DNA of 64,000 nucleotides from Echiichthys vipera (lineage: Eukaryota > Chordata > Actinopteri > Perciformes > Trachinidae), in assembly GCA_963691815.1 (NCBI GenBank), contig OY829650.1, positions 34,969,077 through 35,033,076 on the forward strand, in the 5' to 3' direction. The position numbers and the translations under genes are program-made. Every line of letters starts with the position of its first letter. Within the stretch, counting starts at the first letter, position 1. The notes beneath the pieces are model-generated. The model ran no database searches. It was not told the DNA's origin and was given only the letters and a program-made list of their open reading frames with translations. Shown here piece by piece: positions 39,341 to 49,740 of this stretch.

Positions 39341-41603
39341 TCAGAATTCTCAGAGCGCAGCGATCTAGTCGGGTAATACGGTACTATGAGCTCTTTAAGA
39401 TACGACGGAGCCTGACCAATAAGAGCTTTGTAGGTAAAAAGTTGAAAGTATATCGAGTGCTTCCTTATAAAATTTCCTAAGGGAAGCATATATAAGGTGA
39501 AAAGAATCGGTCCAAGGACAGAACCCTGTGGGACTCCGTGACTAACTTTAGTGTGCATGGAGGATTTGTCATTAACATGTACAAACTGAGACCTATCTGA
39601 TAAATATGACTTAAACCAGCTCAGTGCGGTTCCTTTAATGCCAATTAGGTTCTCCAGTCTCTGTAGCAGGATGTGATGGTCAATAGTGTTGAAGGCCGCA
39701 CTAAGATCTAGTAAAACAAGCACAGAGACAAGTCCTTTGTCTGAAGCTATAAGAAGGTCGTTAGTAAAGTAGTGCTCTAAATCCTGACTGGAAATCCTCA
39801 AATATCTCATTATTATGTAAAAAGTCACACAACTGATTGGCAACTAATTTCTCGAGGATCTAAGAGAGAAAAGGAAGGTTAGATATAGGTCTATAGTTGG
39901 CTAGTACCTCAGGATCAAGACTGTGCTTTTTAAGAAGAGGTTTTAATTACAGCTACTTTAAAAGACTGTGGTACATAACCTGCTGATAAAGACATGTTAA
40001 TCATATCTAATACAGGAGTGCTAATTAAAGGTAACACTTCTTTGAGTAACCTAGTTGGAATAGAGTCTAGTAGACAAGTAGAAGGTTTTGATGCTGAAAT
40101 AGTAGAGGTTAATTTGTTAAGGTCGACTGTAGAAAAGCAGTCCAAGAATATATCAGGTCGTACAGTTTCTAAGGTTCCTGGGTTTGATGAAAAATTGGTG
40201 CCAAGTAAGTTGATTTTGTCTCTAATAGTTATAATTTTGTCATTAAAGAAGGTCATGAAGTCGTTACTACTGAGGGTTATAGGAATACATGGCTCAATAG
40301 AGCTGTGGCTCTCTGTCAGCCTGGCTACAGTGCTGAAAAGAAATCTAGGATTGTTCTTACTCTCCTCTATTAGAGATGAGTAATAGGCTGCTCTCGCATT
40401 ATAGAGGGCCTTCCTATATGTTTTAAGACTTTCTTGCTAAACTAAGTGAGATTCCTCCAGTTTAGTGGAGCGCCATTTACTTTCCAACTTTCGCGATATT
40501 TGTAACTTCCTCTGTTTTATTATCTTCTTTTTTAAAGGAGCAACAGAGTTGAGTTGTTGTTCGTAGAGAGCCTGCAACACTGTCAACAATGTGATCAATT
40601 TCAGAGAAACTAACGTTAGTGCAGGAATCTTGAATATTAGAATAAGGCATTAAAGTAAATGCAGATGGAATCGCTTCCTTAAATTTAGTTATAGGACTAT
40701 CAGATAAACATCTAGTGTAGACACTTTACCATGGGGTTAGTAGTCCTGTAATATGAATTCAAAAGTTATTAAATACTGGTCTGATAAAATAGGATTCTGT
40801 GGAAAAACTATTAAGTCATTAATTTCCACACCATAAGCCAAAACAAGGTCGAGGGTGTGATTAAAACAGTGAGCAGGTTTATGTACACTCTGACTAAAAC
40901 CAATCGAATCTAATAGAGAGATAAACGCAATACTAAGACTATTATTATCGCTGTCCACATGAATATTAAAATCACCTACAATGATTACTTTGTCAGATTT
41001 AAGGACTAAATTTGACAGAAACTCTGAGAATTTAGACAGAAATTCAGAGTACAGACCCGGAGCACGGTACACTATAACAAATATAATTGGCTGCACAGTT
41101 TTCCAGGTTGAATGTGAAAGACTAAGAACAAGACTTTCAAATTAATTATAATTTAGTAAAGGTTTAGGGTTTATTAATAGGCCTGATTCTTAAATAGCTG
41201 CAACGCCTCCTCCTCAACCACTGCCTCGAGGAATATGAGTATTAATATGACTGGGAGGAGTGGATTCATTTAGGCTAACATATTCTTCATGACACAGCCA
41301 TGTTTCGGTCAGACAGAGTAAATCAATATGGTTATCTGATATCAGATCGTTTACTAATACAGCTTTAGATGACAGAGATCTGATGTTTAAAAGTCCACAT
41401 TTTATTTTCTGATATTGTTGCATAGTCACAGATTTTGCGTTGATTTGTATCACGTTTTTCTGTATAGCTCCTCTTCTGTTCATTTTTGATCTGTTTAATT
41501 TATAAGATTGTGGGGCAGACAGTGTTTGTATACTAAACTGAGCTGGAAAATGCTCCACAGGGAGCGCAGAGAGGTGAAGACTGCCACTCTGCTTCCTGGG
41601 CAC
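39341..41603 (-). pseudogene. L2 ORF2 (APE, RT without catalytic centre)
   Basis: The frame 41603-41214 has IKCGLLNIRSLSSKAVLVND and LLCLTETWL. After several stops, 41096-40737 gives IVYRAPG, KVIIVGDFNIHVDSDNN and THDLVLAYG-like residues of the APE domain. The linker is decayed (40700-40260). RT: STCLLDSIPTRLLKEVLPL (40110), then FNTIDHHILLQRLENLIGIK and HGVPQGSVLGPILFTLYMLP at 39700-39520. The YADD block is deleted: HSIYF is directly followed by KALIGQAPSYLKELI. Inactive. Confidence 0.82.
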
Positions 41604-41672
41604 CTGCGATAAGGGCAGCGCAGAGAGGTGTATTAAACTGCGACTCTGCTTCCTTATCCCAACACTGGGTTG

Positions 41673-42566
41673 TCATGGTTTTAGACCGCTAACAACTGCG
41701 TCCAGGTTCTTAGATATGAGAGCGGCACCCTCCAAAGTAGGATAAATACCATCTCTCTTAATAAGACCAGGTTTTCCCCAGAAAGACTGCCAATTATCTA
41801 CGAAGCCCACATTATTTACCGGGCACCATCCAGACAGCCAGCGACGGAATGATGACATGCGGCTATACATGTCATCGCAAGTCAAGTTGGGCCGGGGACC
41901 AGAGAAAATTACGGAGTCCGACATAGTTTTTGCATAAGCACACACCGACTCCACATTAATTTTAGTGACCTCCGATTGACGTTATCGGGTGTCATTACCG
42001 CCGACGTGAATAACAATCCTACCATATTTATGTTTATCCTTAGCCAGAAGTTTCAAATAGGATTCAATGTCGCCCGCTCTGGCCCCTGGGACGCATGTTA
42101 CTATGGTCCCTGGTGTCACTAAGTTCACGTTTCTCAAAATGGAGCTGCCAATAACAAGTGTTGTTTCCTCAGCAGGTGTGTCACTGAGTGGAGAAAACTT
42201 GTTTGAAACGTGAACGGGCGGATGGTTAACCATGGGCTTCGATTTAGAACTATGCTTTCCTCTCACAGTCACCCAAGAGGACCCTGGCTGCTCAGGGATT
42301 GCCCGGGGAGGGCTAGCAGGAGCTAACGCTACACTATGTGGCTTCGCACCGGCCAAAGTTATAGGTGGCCGGCTAGCTACTGTAGCGTAAGACTGAGCTT
42401 CCATGGTGCGGAGCCGTGCCTCTAACTCACTGAGCCTCGCCTCCAGCGCTACAAATACACTACACTTATTACACTTACCATTATCACTAAAGGAGGCAGA
42501 GGAGTAGCTAAACATACGACACTCCGAGCAAGAGAGAGCAGGAGAGAGAGCGGGGGAAGCCATCAC
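41673..42566 (-). pseudogene. L2 ORF1 with SGNH-hydrolase-like domain, one nonsense codon
   Basis: One frame of 297 codons with a TAA at 41982-41984. The N-terminus is short and Cys/Ser-rich (CRMFSYSSASFSDNGKCNKC), with a heptad-like ALEARLSELEARLRTMEAQ coiled coil. A Ser/Pro linker follows, then VIGSSILRNV (nucleophile Ser block), CVPGARAGDIESYL and IVIHVGGNDTR (block III). After the stop there is DGIYPTLEGAALI (catalytic Asp-x-x-His-like region, with the His position changed). ORF1 proteins of CR1/L2-type LINEs often carry this esterase fold. Confidence 0.82.
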
Positions 42567-42834
42567 CAGCCGTGAAGCTAACTGCTAAGTGTAACGTTTA
42601 ATTAGCAAGAAAGCAGCTGAAAGAAGGAGAGCTGTGAGTGCTTGAGTAGAACTAGTGATGATTAAATGTTAAGCGGTAGTTAGCCGCTGTGGTGAATATT
42701 ATAGCAAAAACAGTTGAATTTAGTGAGAGCAGCTAACAGTGAAACAACGAGTGACCAACACACAAGCACCGGAAATTACGTAATACGTCACCATAACACG
42801 TCAGCACGTTCCCACGTCAGCCTCAGTGTTGACC

Positions 42835-42990
42835 GTCTATATGTGTGTGTGTGTATATGTATATATAAATGCGTGTGTGTGTATATATGTGTATATAAAT
42901 GTTAGAATAATTGTACATAAAGTAATCTCATATTTACTCCAATTGCCTTTACATATAAACTAACCTTACTTGGTGTGTGTGTGTATAGCT
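42835..42990. repeat. TG/TA-rich microsatellite
   Basis: GTGTGTGTATAT blocks. The right part (GGTGTGTGTGTGTATAGC, 42972) may be the first bases of the ERV-A LTR. Confidence 0.85.
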
Positions 42991-43406
42991 AATTTGAGTT
43001 GTTTTGCAGGTAGAAGAAATCAGATAAGCATGACAGCTGATGAGTCACCAAAGAGGTATCTGTGAAAAATCAGAAACTGCTCATCTGTTTAAAGACAGAA
43101 CATGTTTCAAGGACAAGCAACATGTGTCCCCTCTCCCTTAGAGCTGTAACTCATGAAGATAATGAATTGAGCAACATGTGAGGAGTTGCAGTTGTGTGTC
43201 CCCTCTCCCTTACAGCTATAACTCATATTGTAACTAGGGACCAACTAAAGGAAATAAAAAGAAAGGGCTCGGCAGAGTGTGTTTCAGAGCGGTAGGAGAT
43301 TGTAACTGAACGCATCTCTGTCCGTTCTCCTTGCAAGTAAAACATATAACTCTTGTCTTTATCTCTTTTGTTATGTTAGGATGTATTAGGTTGCTTGAAC
43401 CTGACA
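42972..43406 (+). repeat. ERV-A 5' LTR (boundaries approximate)
   Basis: It precedes a primer-site-like TGGTCCTTC and gag. It contains a duplicated U3 block, CAACATGTGTCCCCTCTCCC then AGAGCTGTAACTCAT near 43108 and again GTGTGTCCCCTCTCCC and CAGCTATAACTCAT near 43193. It has an AATAAA-like AAATAAAAAG at 43251 and ends CTTGAACCTGACA. The 5' end is inferred only from TGTGTG and is uncertain. Confidence 0.5.
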
Positions 43407-43412
43407 TTTACG

Positions 43413-43421
43413 TGGTCCTTC
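43413..43421 (+). promoter_or_regulatory. ERV-A putative primer-binding site (tRNA-Tyr-like, partial)
   Basis: TGGTCCTTC fits the 3' end of tRNA-Tyr for nine bases, then diverges. Spacing to the LTR end (six bases) is longer than usual. Weak call. Two perfect palindromic hairpins follow in the leader: AACGTCA-TG-TGACGTT at 43480-43495 and CCCACTT-GGAC-AAGTGGG at about 43499-43516. Confidence 0.35.
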
Positions 43422-43772
43422 CACTTAAAACCCATAGAGGCAACGGAGGTCCGAAAAAAAAAAAGAAAAACTCTGTGTAAACGTCATGTGACGTTAAACC
43501 CACTTGGACAAGTGGGGTCCGGTAAAGATGTCGTAAAAGTTCAGAAATAAAAACCGGTAAAATTGTATGAATGAAAGTGTGATTGTGAGTGTGATTGGAG
43601 ATCAAAATACCACTAGGTATTTTACCTCATGCAAAACAGTAGGACTACAAGTAGCGGACCTATTGTGGATGCAAAGGCAAGAATTCTCCACTTGAAAGAG
43701 TTGAAGTGAGAGTTACCACAAAAGGTAGTTTAATCACTACCCTACTGATTTTAGAACACCCTAGGTGTTACC

Positions 43773-44440
43773 ATGACTGGAACAAAATCGGAAGGGGGAA
43801 GCAAAATCGAACCAAAAGGTGAACTGTTAAGTAAAGATTGGAAGTTTATAGAAAAACAGGATCCTGGTAAAATTAAACATCTCAATAAATGGATAAAAAA
43901 AAGTACAAATTTGAAGGCCGGCGGAACACACAAAAATAACTGCACTACAAGATGCAATAAAAAAACAAAGACCAAAAAGAATATACGGATTATTGGATGA
44001 AGGCGGCGGAAAAAAGAGAAGAGGGAGACAGAAAAAGTAAAAGAGAGATACGTGAAAGTGTAGAGAAAGCTAATGCCAAAAAGGTGCTGTTTCATAGGAA
44101 GGAGGATGATGAGACAGGGCCAGTGACAAGAAGACAGGAGAGACATAGGGATGAGGAAAGTGAAGAAGAAGGAGCTGCTGCAAAGTCAGTGGTTGCTGCA
44201 GGGCCAAAAGGACATAGTGAAGGGATTGTGTTAGTACTTTCTTTCAGGACGAGCAAGAGGAGATTTACTACCAAGGAGGTAAGGGTACAGGAGGTTTCAG
44301 AGGGTGAGGTCAAAACCGTAGAGGACAGAGATAAGGGGGAGTAGGAAGAGGAGATTTCAGACAAAATTCCTCGGGCTGTTGGTCATGTGGAAAGGAGGGG
44401 CACATAGCCAGAGATTGCCCAGAAAATATTTTTTTTTTAG
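43773..44440 (+). pseudogene. ERV-A gag
   Basis: The frame 43773-44000 begins MTGTKSEGGSK and has a Lys-rich matrix-like SKDWKFIEKQDPGKIKHLNK. A frame change leads to 43997-44344, a charged Lys/Arg/Glu-rich region like the C-terminal part of capsid. Then in another frame GCWSCGKEGHIARDCPEN at 44368-44425 is a complete CCHC zinc knuckle. Length is far below a full gag, so capsid is largely deleted. It is followed by a protease-proximal spacer interrupted by Harbinger at 44545. Confidence 0.72.
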
Positions 44441-44821
44441 CATGACTAACACAGACACCAGCTGAGGTAGCTCCCCACAAAGCAGAACCAGAGAGCAAAA
44501 CAGACTGGGACACAGGGGAAGTCCTGTTAAATTATCAGGACCTGGGGCCTCATGTACTAAGAATTGCGTGGCTTTCTTACTAAAACATGGCGTACACTAG
44601 AATCCAGAAACTGGCGTAAGCACAAAAAAATTCAGATGTATCAATGTGTGCGTACGCATGGATCCAAGGACTTTTCCTTTGTACATCCCAATCAACGTGG
44701 AATTGAGCGCACATGCAGAAGTGCTAAACTCCTCCCTGTCCACGCCCCCATTTAAATATGCAAATCAATGTAAATAGGGCCTGCACCGGGGATTCCCTCT
44801 CTGCACTATCAGATTTAAACG

Positions 44822-45603
44822 ATGAGTAAAGGTAAGAAGCGCAACTTCAACGAGTCTAAGCTCGAAATTTTATTAAATGAAGTGGAGACCGAAGAGCGGT
44901 TTTATTTGGTAGCCTCTTTTCAGGGATAAACACAAAGAAAAAGACATTTCTGGGGAGTGTGTGTGTGTGTGTGAGGCAGTGAACGCTGTTGGGTCGGAGC
45001 AGCGCACAACCACTGAAATAAAAAAAAAAATGGTCCGACGTGAAGCGGAGGATTTCGGCCCACCGCCGAAGTATCACCGCAACGGGCGGGGTGACAGGAG
45101 GGGAGGAACTGACCCCCTTTGACCAGAGAGTGGCGGCTATTGTGGAGGGAACAGCTCTCAGCGGAGTTGTGGGGGGCCATGAAGGCGACACAGATCATCC
45201 TCAAGGTAAATGTGTTAAACTCAGAAATGTCATTATACTAGGCTGCTCACATTACACATGCTCGTGCGTTAAGTTGCCAGGATATAAACACATTGACTCA
45301 TGTTTAATTACTTCATTTTTTTTAATTATTATTTCTCAATAGACGATGAGACAGGAGAGGGCTCCTCCCTCTGCACCGTGCGCCCTGGCGTCTCCACCGG
45401 CACTTCCAGCACCACGCGCCCCGGCGACTCCACGCCAGCTGACGTCCGCCCGACTGGCCGTGTCCTTTCACAAGCTGTGCTGGAATCACAGGAGGAAATA
45501 GTGAGAGCAATCCGTGGCGTCAGTGATCTTCTAGATCAAATTGTCAATGCACTGGGAGATATTTATCATGCAATAAATGCACTTGCCTCTTTACATCATT
45601 GAA
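44822..45603 (+). pseudogene. Harbinger Myb/SANT-like DNA-binding protein, two exons
   Basis: It begins MSKGKKRNFNESKLEILLNE (helix 1 of the trihelix/Myb domain). It then breaks by frameshifts near 44925 and in the GT and A runs at 44955-45030. It continues EAVNAVGSEQRTTTEIKKK, KRRISAHRRSITATGG and ELTPFDQRVAAIVEGTALSG, the conserved end of this domain. Exon end AAG/GTAAAT at 45205-45206 and acceptor TTTCTCAATAG at 45342 bound a 137-bp intron. The second exon (45343-45602) ends with a coiled-coil-like ALGDIYHAINALASLHH. In the family it binds transposon ends and helps import transposase. Confidence 0.78.
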
Positions 45604-45940
45604 ATCAGACGCTGACGGGCCCGTATCGCTTTGCGGGGTGGGTCCAGGTTGACGGGTCCGGCATCCGGTTCCTCCGGTGGGGGGGATGTGCTCTGGCAGT
45701 GGTATGCCATGGCAGTGTGCCAAGTTGTGCAGGACACCATAGGCCAGCACGATGCGGCACACCTTCTCAGGTGTGTACAGCAGCACCCCGCCCGACCTGT
45801 CTAGACAGCGCCAGCGCCCCTTCAATAGGTCAATTGCCCTCTCCACCACTGCCCGAGTTCGGGAATGGCGGTCGTTGTATCTCCCCTCTTGGTCGGTGCC
45901 GGGGTTAGTGAGAGGGGTCAACAGCCACGTTCTCAGGGGG

Positions 45941-45993
<53 letters not shown>

Positions 45994-46576
45994 CACACTA
46001 CTGTTCGCGGGAAAACAAACAGGACAAAATAACTGCATTACAAGGATTGACAAGACTGATCACACTTATATTAATGACTGCAGAGGTTCCAACTTTACGC
46101 ACGCGTTTATTGAGACGAATAATGAACACAAGGAGACATTCTTTTTTCACCAGGGAAAAAAACAAATACACATATTTGAATGCGCGTGTCCAAACGGGCA
46201 TTGTGCTGGTTTAAATTCGGGGCGCATTAAACGGATACATGATTTACTCACCGAGAAGCCACCCATCGCGCACCGTGCCAGCCTCCAACCTGTTACCAAC
46301 CATGCTATTGTTTAGATTGAACGAGTCATGCGTTGCCAGAAATCCCAGAGTGGTCAGCACCTGTGTGGGAATGGACAACCCCTGGCTCCTGGGCGTGTGT
46401 CGTTCTAAGTCTGGCCGCGGCTCCGCGCACAGCTCCAGTAACACTGGCCTCGGCAACCCGAAACGACTCATGAGCCAGTTGTCGTCATTTGCAAACAGAT
46501 CTTCCCGCTCTCTAAACACCCTCTCACGGCTGACATAACCATTTGCGATGTCTTCTAACAAGGCCAAGGCTGCCAT
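45544..46576 (-). pseudogene. HARBI1-like transposase, catalytic middle missing
   Basis: Exon 1 (46576-46252) reads FANDDNWLMSRFGLPRPVLL, ELCAEPRPDLERHTPRSQGL and STPTQVLTTLGFLATHDSF-like residues, and ends at a good GTGAGT donor. The C-terminal part (about 45950-45600) has YPLRTWLLTPLTNPGTDQEG, RYNDRHSRTRAVVERAIDLL (with the catalytic Glu), KGRWRCLDRSGG and VCRIVLAYGVLHNLAHC. The region with the two catalytic Asp residues is absent, replaced by AT repeats and unrelated sequence at 45942-46245. It cannot transpose. Confidence 0.85.
45942..45990. repeat. (AT)n microsatellite in the transposase gene
   Basis: About 49 bases of pure TA, a likely site of the deletion in the transposase. Confidence 0.97.
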
Positions 46577-46912
46577 TGTTAAATCTATTTTTTATTAAAT
46601 TGCGCATGCTTTTATATCCTTCTCCTTATTTTATATCCTTACGATTGCAAATACGTGTGTGTTAATTGTCCATTAATGTGTCTCTGATGCGCACATTACA
46701 CTGAGGATGAATTGTTTTCACATAACTAACAGTTTCCCAGCATCACCTCTAAGTGTCGCCAACGAAATAATAGCTGTAGAAACGTGCGTACAACAGCCAT
46801 GAAGTTTGCGTGGCGCACCGCACATTTCCACGGTCATTTCACTTTTGATACATCCGAACGTTGGCGTGGAAAATGGCGTACGCCACGTTTTGGTGCGTAC
46901 ATGAGGCCCCTG

Positions 46913-46999
46913 GTCTCTATGGACAGAAACCAGAGGTAATTTTGTACATGAACAGTAAACCCATTACCTTTTTATATGGTTTAAACCAAATCAAACAAG
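46913..46999 (+). pseudogene. ERV-A protease N-terminal scrap
   Basis: It continues ERV-A after Harbinger. VILYMNSKPITFLYG resembles the strand before the protease active site. It is cut by ERV-B at 47000-47003 (TGTC) and resumes at 55197. Confidence 0.55.
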
Positions 47000-47003
47000 T
47001 GTC

Positions 47004-47644
47004 TGTGGAAGTAAGAGAAATGAGCTGCTCTCTTCATGTGGCTTTTTGAAATGGCTAAACTGAAGTTGGTACACAGTGGGGTCATGGTACATAAACCCCT
47101 GGAATGAGACTAGTCCTTGCTGGTTGAGCAGATAATAAACTTGCATCACAGAGCCTCACAGAAAAGAGAGGAAGATAGAGATCTCGGCCCATTCTCCCAT
47201 CACCACGTAAAGATTCTAACAAACAGAGGAAATGCTCATTTCCTCATTTTAGGCACACACACACATATTCATTAACTAACAAGTTTGTGTGTTGCAAACA
47301 CAGACACATCTGTCTCTCTAGATAGCCATATAGGGACATGCACTAAATTCCTTCTCTCAGCATTTAGTGTTATAAGATGTTGCTAGGCAGATTAACGTCT
47401 GTTGCCACCTTTTTTACCTTGGGGGCGTTACCATCAGCCCACCAGTGTATTTAAAGCCGCTACTCTTAGACCACAACAGACTCGTCTGATGTATGACCTG
47501 GTTGGTGTTGTATCAGAACTTGTCTCCGCTTTGCAAAGTGCTCCAATAAAGATATTGGTGTGATCTCAAGCCATTGTCTCAAGATCTCTTCTTCCATCCT
47601 CCGATCAACGAACCCGGGGAGGCAACTGCAGGTTGATCTCAACA
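47004..47644 (+). repeat. ERV-B 5' LTR
   Basis: TGTGGAAGTAAG to GATCTCAACA. It has a TATTTAAAG TATA-like box at about 47449 and an AATAAA at 47545-47550. It is nearly identical to 54556-55196 and shares its core with the truncated LTR of ERV-C. Confidence 0.93.
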
Positions 47645-47647
47645 ATT

Positions 47648-47665
47648 TGGGGGCTCACCCGGGAT
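47648..47665 (+). promoter_or_regulatory. ERV-B primer-binding site, tRNA-Pro-like
   Basis: TGGGGGCTCACCCGGGAT, three bases after the LTR, fits the tRNA-Pro 3' end used by many gammaretroviruses at all but two adjacent positions (AC for GT). Confidence 0.65.
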
Positions 47666-47699
47666 CGGAAGGAGGAGAAGGTAAATTCGACCCAAAAAG

Positions 47700-48360
47700 G
47701 TTTCTTCACGGGGAACAGCGTGAGACACAATCCTGCACATTAGTAAAGGTAAGCAGAACCTGTTTAATCGAAACTCTGCACATTGGGCATTCTAAAACAT
47801 TGTGTCTTGCCTGCGCCACAGTGAGTAAACTATTTAAATTGAGATAATGGCAAAACTGAGAATGGTAAACTGAGAATGGTAAACTGAGAATGGTCCTGGG
47901 TCGTGGTTGACCCCACCGTTATTCTGACGAGGATACGGACAAAACCTAGGAGGTTACTGGGTTAGAGGCCCGGGGAACTGAGGACACCCCGAATTCTATA
48001 AGTGGGTTAGAGGCCCGGGGAACTGAGGTTACCCCGAATTCTATAAGCCGAGTCTGGGACTCATATGTAAAGGCATCGCAATTTTGCTATAAGCCGAGTC
48101 TGGGACTCATATGTGTGTTTGTATCGCAATTTTGCTATAAGTCGAGTCTGGGACTCATAAGTGTGTTTAACGAAGTGTGGGAGGTTCATGTGTATATCCA
48201 CTTTGACATCAGACTCAGGTTCTGAGGAATACACATTTCTGTGGGACAACAGAGGGTGGTATAGTTCTGTAGCTGTTTTTATCTGAAATGGGAAAAGTGG
48301 TGCATGTTCTGGGGTAACCCCAAGAGTGAAGGCGCACAGACGTGAGTCTGTGTAGAAGCT
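47700..48360 (+). promoter_or_regulatory. ERV-B leader: splice donor candidate and repeated hairpins
   Basis: A donor-like AAAGGTAAGC is at 47745-47754. Short tandem repeats follow: GTAAACTGAGAATG three times (about 47850-47895); a 55-60-bp unit with GGGTTAGAGGCCCGGGGAAC twice (47960, 48004); and a 46-48-bp unit with GAGTC-TGG-GACTC hairpins at 48050, 48096 and 48144. At 48335-48352 CACAGAC-GTGA-GTCTGTG is a perfect 7-bp stem with a GNRA loop. Such stem-loop clusters sit where retroviral packaging signals are found. Confidence 0.6.
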
Positions 48361-48793
48361 TCCTTTACTAGAACGGCATTACCGGCATTGACCCCCATTG
48401 ACGAGAACAGAGAAGTGTTTTGGAAAATACATAAGCATTTAGGGAGAAAATGAATGATCAATCAATTCAATTCTACAAAGGAGTAGAAATTTTTAAAATG
48501 CAAATATAATTTGCATGAGTGTAGGGATTCCCAACTACAATAAAATGGGCGTATGAATGTGATAAGAAAAATAAACTTGGTGGTAACTCATTTCAGTGTC
48601 TAAATATCCAGTTTGGATATTAAAAGGGTGCGTTGTCGTATAGACCACCTGGCTGAAAGATTATCCAAAGTTAGTGTATGTGTGATAAGATCTAACCATA
48701 TTCGTATGGGAAGATCAGCATGTGTGAAATCTGTCTGAGTGAACAATAAGCCCATTGAAAGTAAAAGCACATCCCAGTGAGTCAATAGAAAAA

Positions 48794-49730
48794 TGGGAAA
48801 CAAATTGGGAAAGTTAAAATTTTTACAGATCCTGCTAAATTTATAGCAGATAAATGGGTTAATGTGGTTGAGAGCTTCCATTTTGGCATTACTAGACTAA
48901 GAGGTTTTTTTATTTTTCGTCTTTTATTAGGCACATGTCTAGGTACAGATGTAGTGAAGAGGGTAAAGTGATGAGAGAGAAAGGGACAGCGAGTAGGGAA
49001 AGATAGGAGGAAAGCAAACTCAGTTATAGAAAGACAAGAAATTAAAGAAATAAGTATGTGTGAATGATGAGGAGCAGTTATTAGGGATAAAAGACAGGGC
49101 CTCCTCATGCTGTCTCCAGGCCATGCAGCCCCTGCATCAAGCCCATATGCATATTCCCAGGAGGACTCTGACAATGAGGGGGAGGGGAGACTGAACCTGC
49201 ATCTGATGTGTCAGTTGTCACAAAACCAGTGACTGAGGAAAACAGACTGAAACAAAGAAAAAGCTAGCATTGCTTCTCCAGAAAAGTTCTCTCTCCAAAC
49301 AGCGACTTCTTTTTTGACTACTGGCCTGAAAAAAAAGGAAACGGATGTCCACGGCACCAGATGTTCAGTTGAATTGAACACTGAAGAGCTTGTGTTCAGG
49401 ACATGGCAGCCAGAGGAACTAAAAGATTGCAAGGAGGTGGGAGCTGGAGAGGTGTGAACACAACATTCGACTGGCCATTTGGTTCGCTATACCAGCAGAA
49501 TGGGGCACAGAATCCTGGACAAAGATTGCCTCATCAAGACAACAGCAGAAGGAGAGAAAGAAGGAGACTGGGACAAGATCCAGAGAAGTCCTGGTTGCGT
49601 GTTTCTGATTGGGTTTTTTTTCATGGTTCCCCCATGAACAGGCCATACAGACAGCGGAGGAAGGTCAGAGCATTTGAAAATCACAAATTAGAAATTAAAG
49701 ATAAAAACATCCACACTAGATGACACCGTA
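48794..49730 (+). pseudogene. ERV-B gag remnant
   Basis: MGNKLGKLK at 48794 is a plausible myristoylated Gag start (Met-Gly at the N-terminus). A frameshift follows, with TDPAKFIADKWVNVVESFHF continuing a matrix-like sequence. Acidic and Pro-containing scraps near 49120-49200 (SSPYAYSQEDSDNEGEG) and an Arg/Gln-rich frame at 49403-49723 may be later Gag. Frames break every 50-100 bases. No zinc knuckle is visible. Confidence 0.45.
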
Positions 49731-49740
49731 ACTGAACTTA

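Larger units (their letters stand above)
39341..42720 (-). mobile_element. L2-type LINE with SGNH-type ORF1
   Basis: The 5' UTR is at about 42720-42567, then ORF1 (42566-41673), ORF2 (41603 leftwards) and the C-terminal end motif ELIVPYYPTRSLRSE at about 39360. No 3' UTR or tail is present. At 39341 the element abuts the opposite-strand LINE Y copy, so both lost their 3' ends at the same junction. The 5' end matches 11480-11836 and the linker matches 1880-2540. Confidence 0.85.
44545..46909. mobile_element. PIF/Harbinger transposon
   Basis: Terminal inverted repeats begin GGGCCTCATGTAC and are mirrored at 46897-46909. Subterminal similarity includes GTACGC and CACGCCA-type blocks. The 3-bp duplication CTG flanks the element (44542-44544, 46910-46912), as expected for this superfamily. 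It carries the two diagnostic genes in convergent orientation: a Myb/SANT-like protein (plus) and a HARBI1-like transposase (minus). It inserted into ERV-A between gag and protease. Confidence 0.9.

Noticed and set aside
40000..40383. 129-codon plus-strand ORF
   Set aside because: Antisense of the L2 ORF2 linker and RT start.
44092..44364. Minus-strand Ser-rich ORF
   Set aside because: Antisense of the charged part of ERV-A gag.
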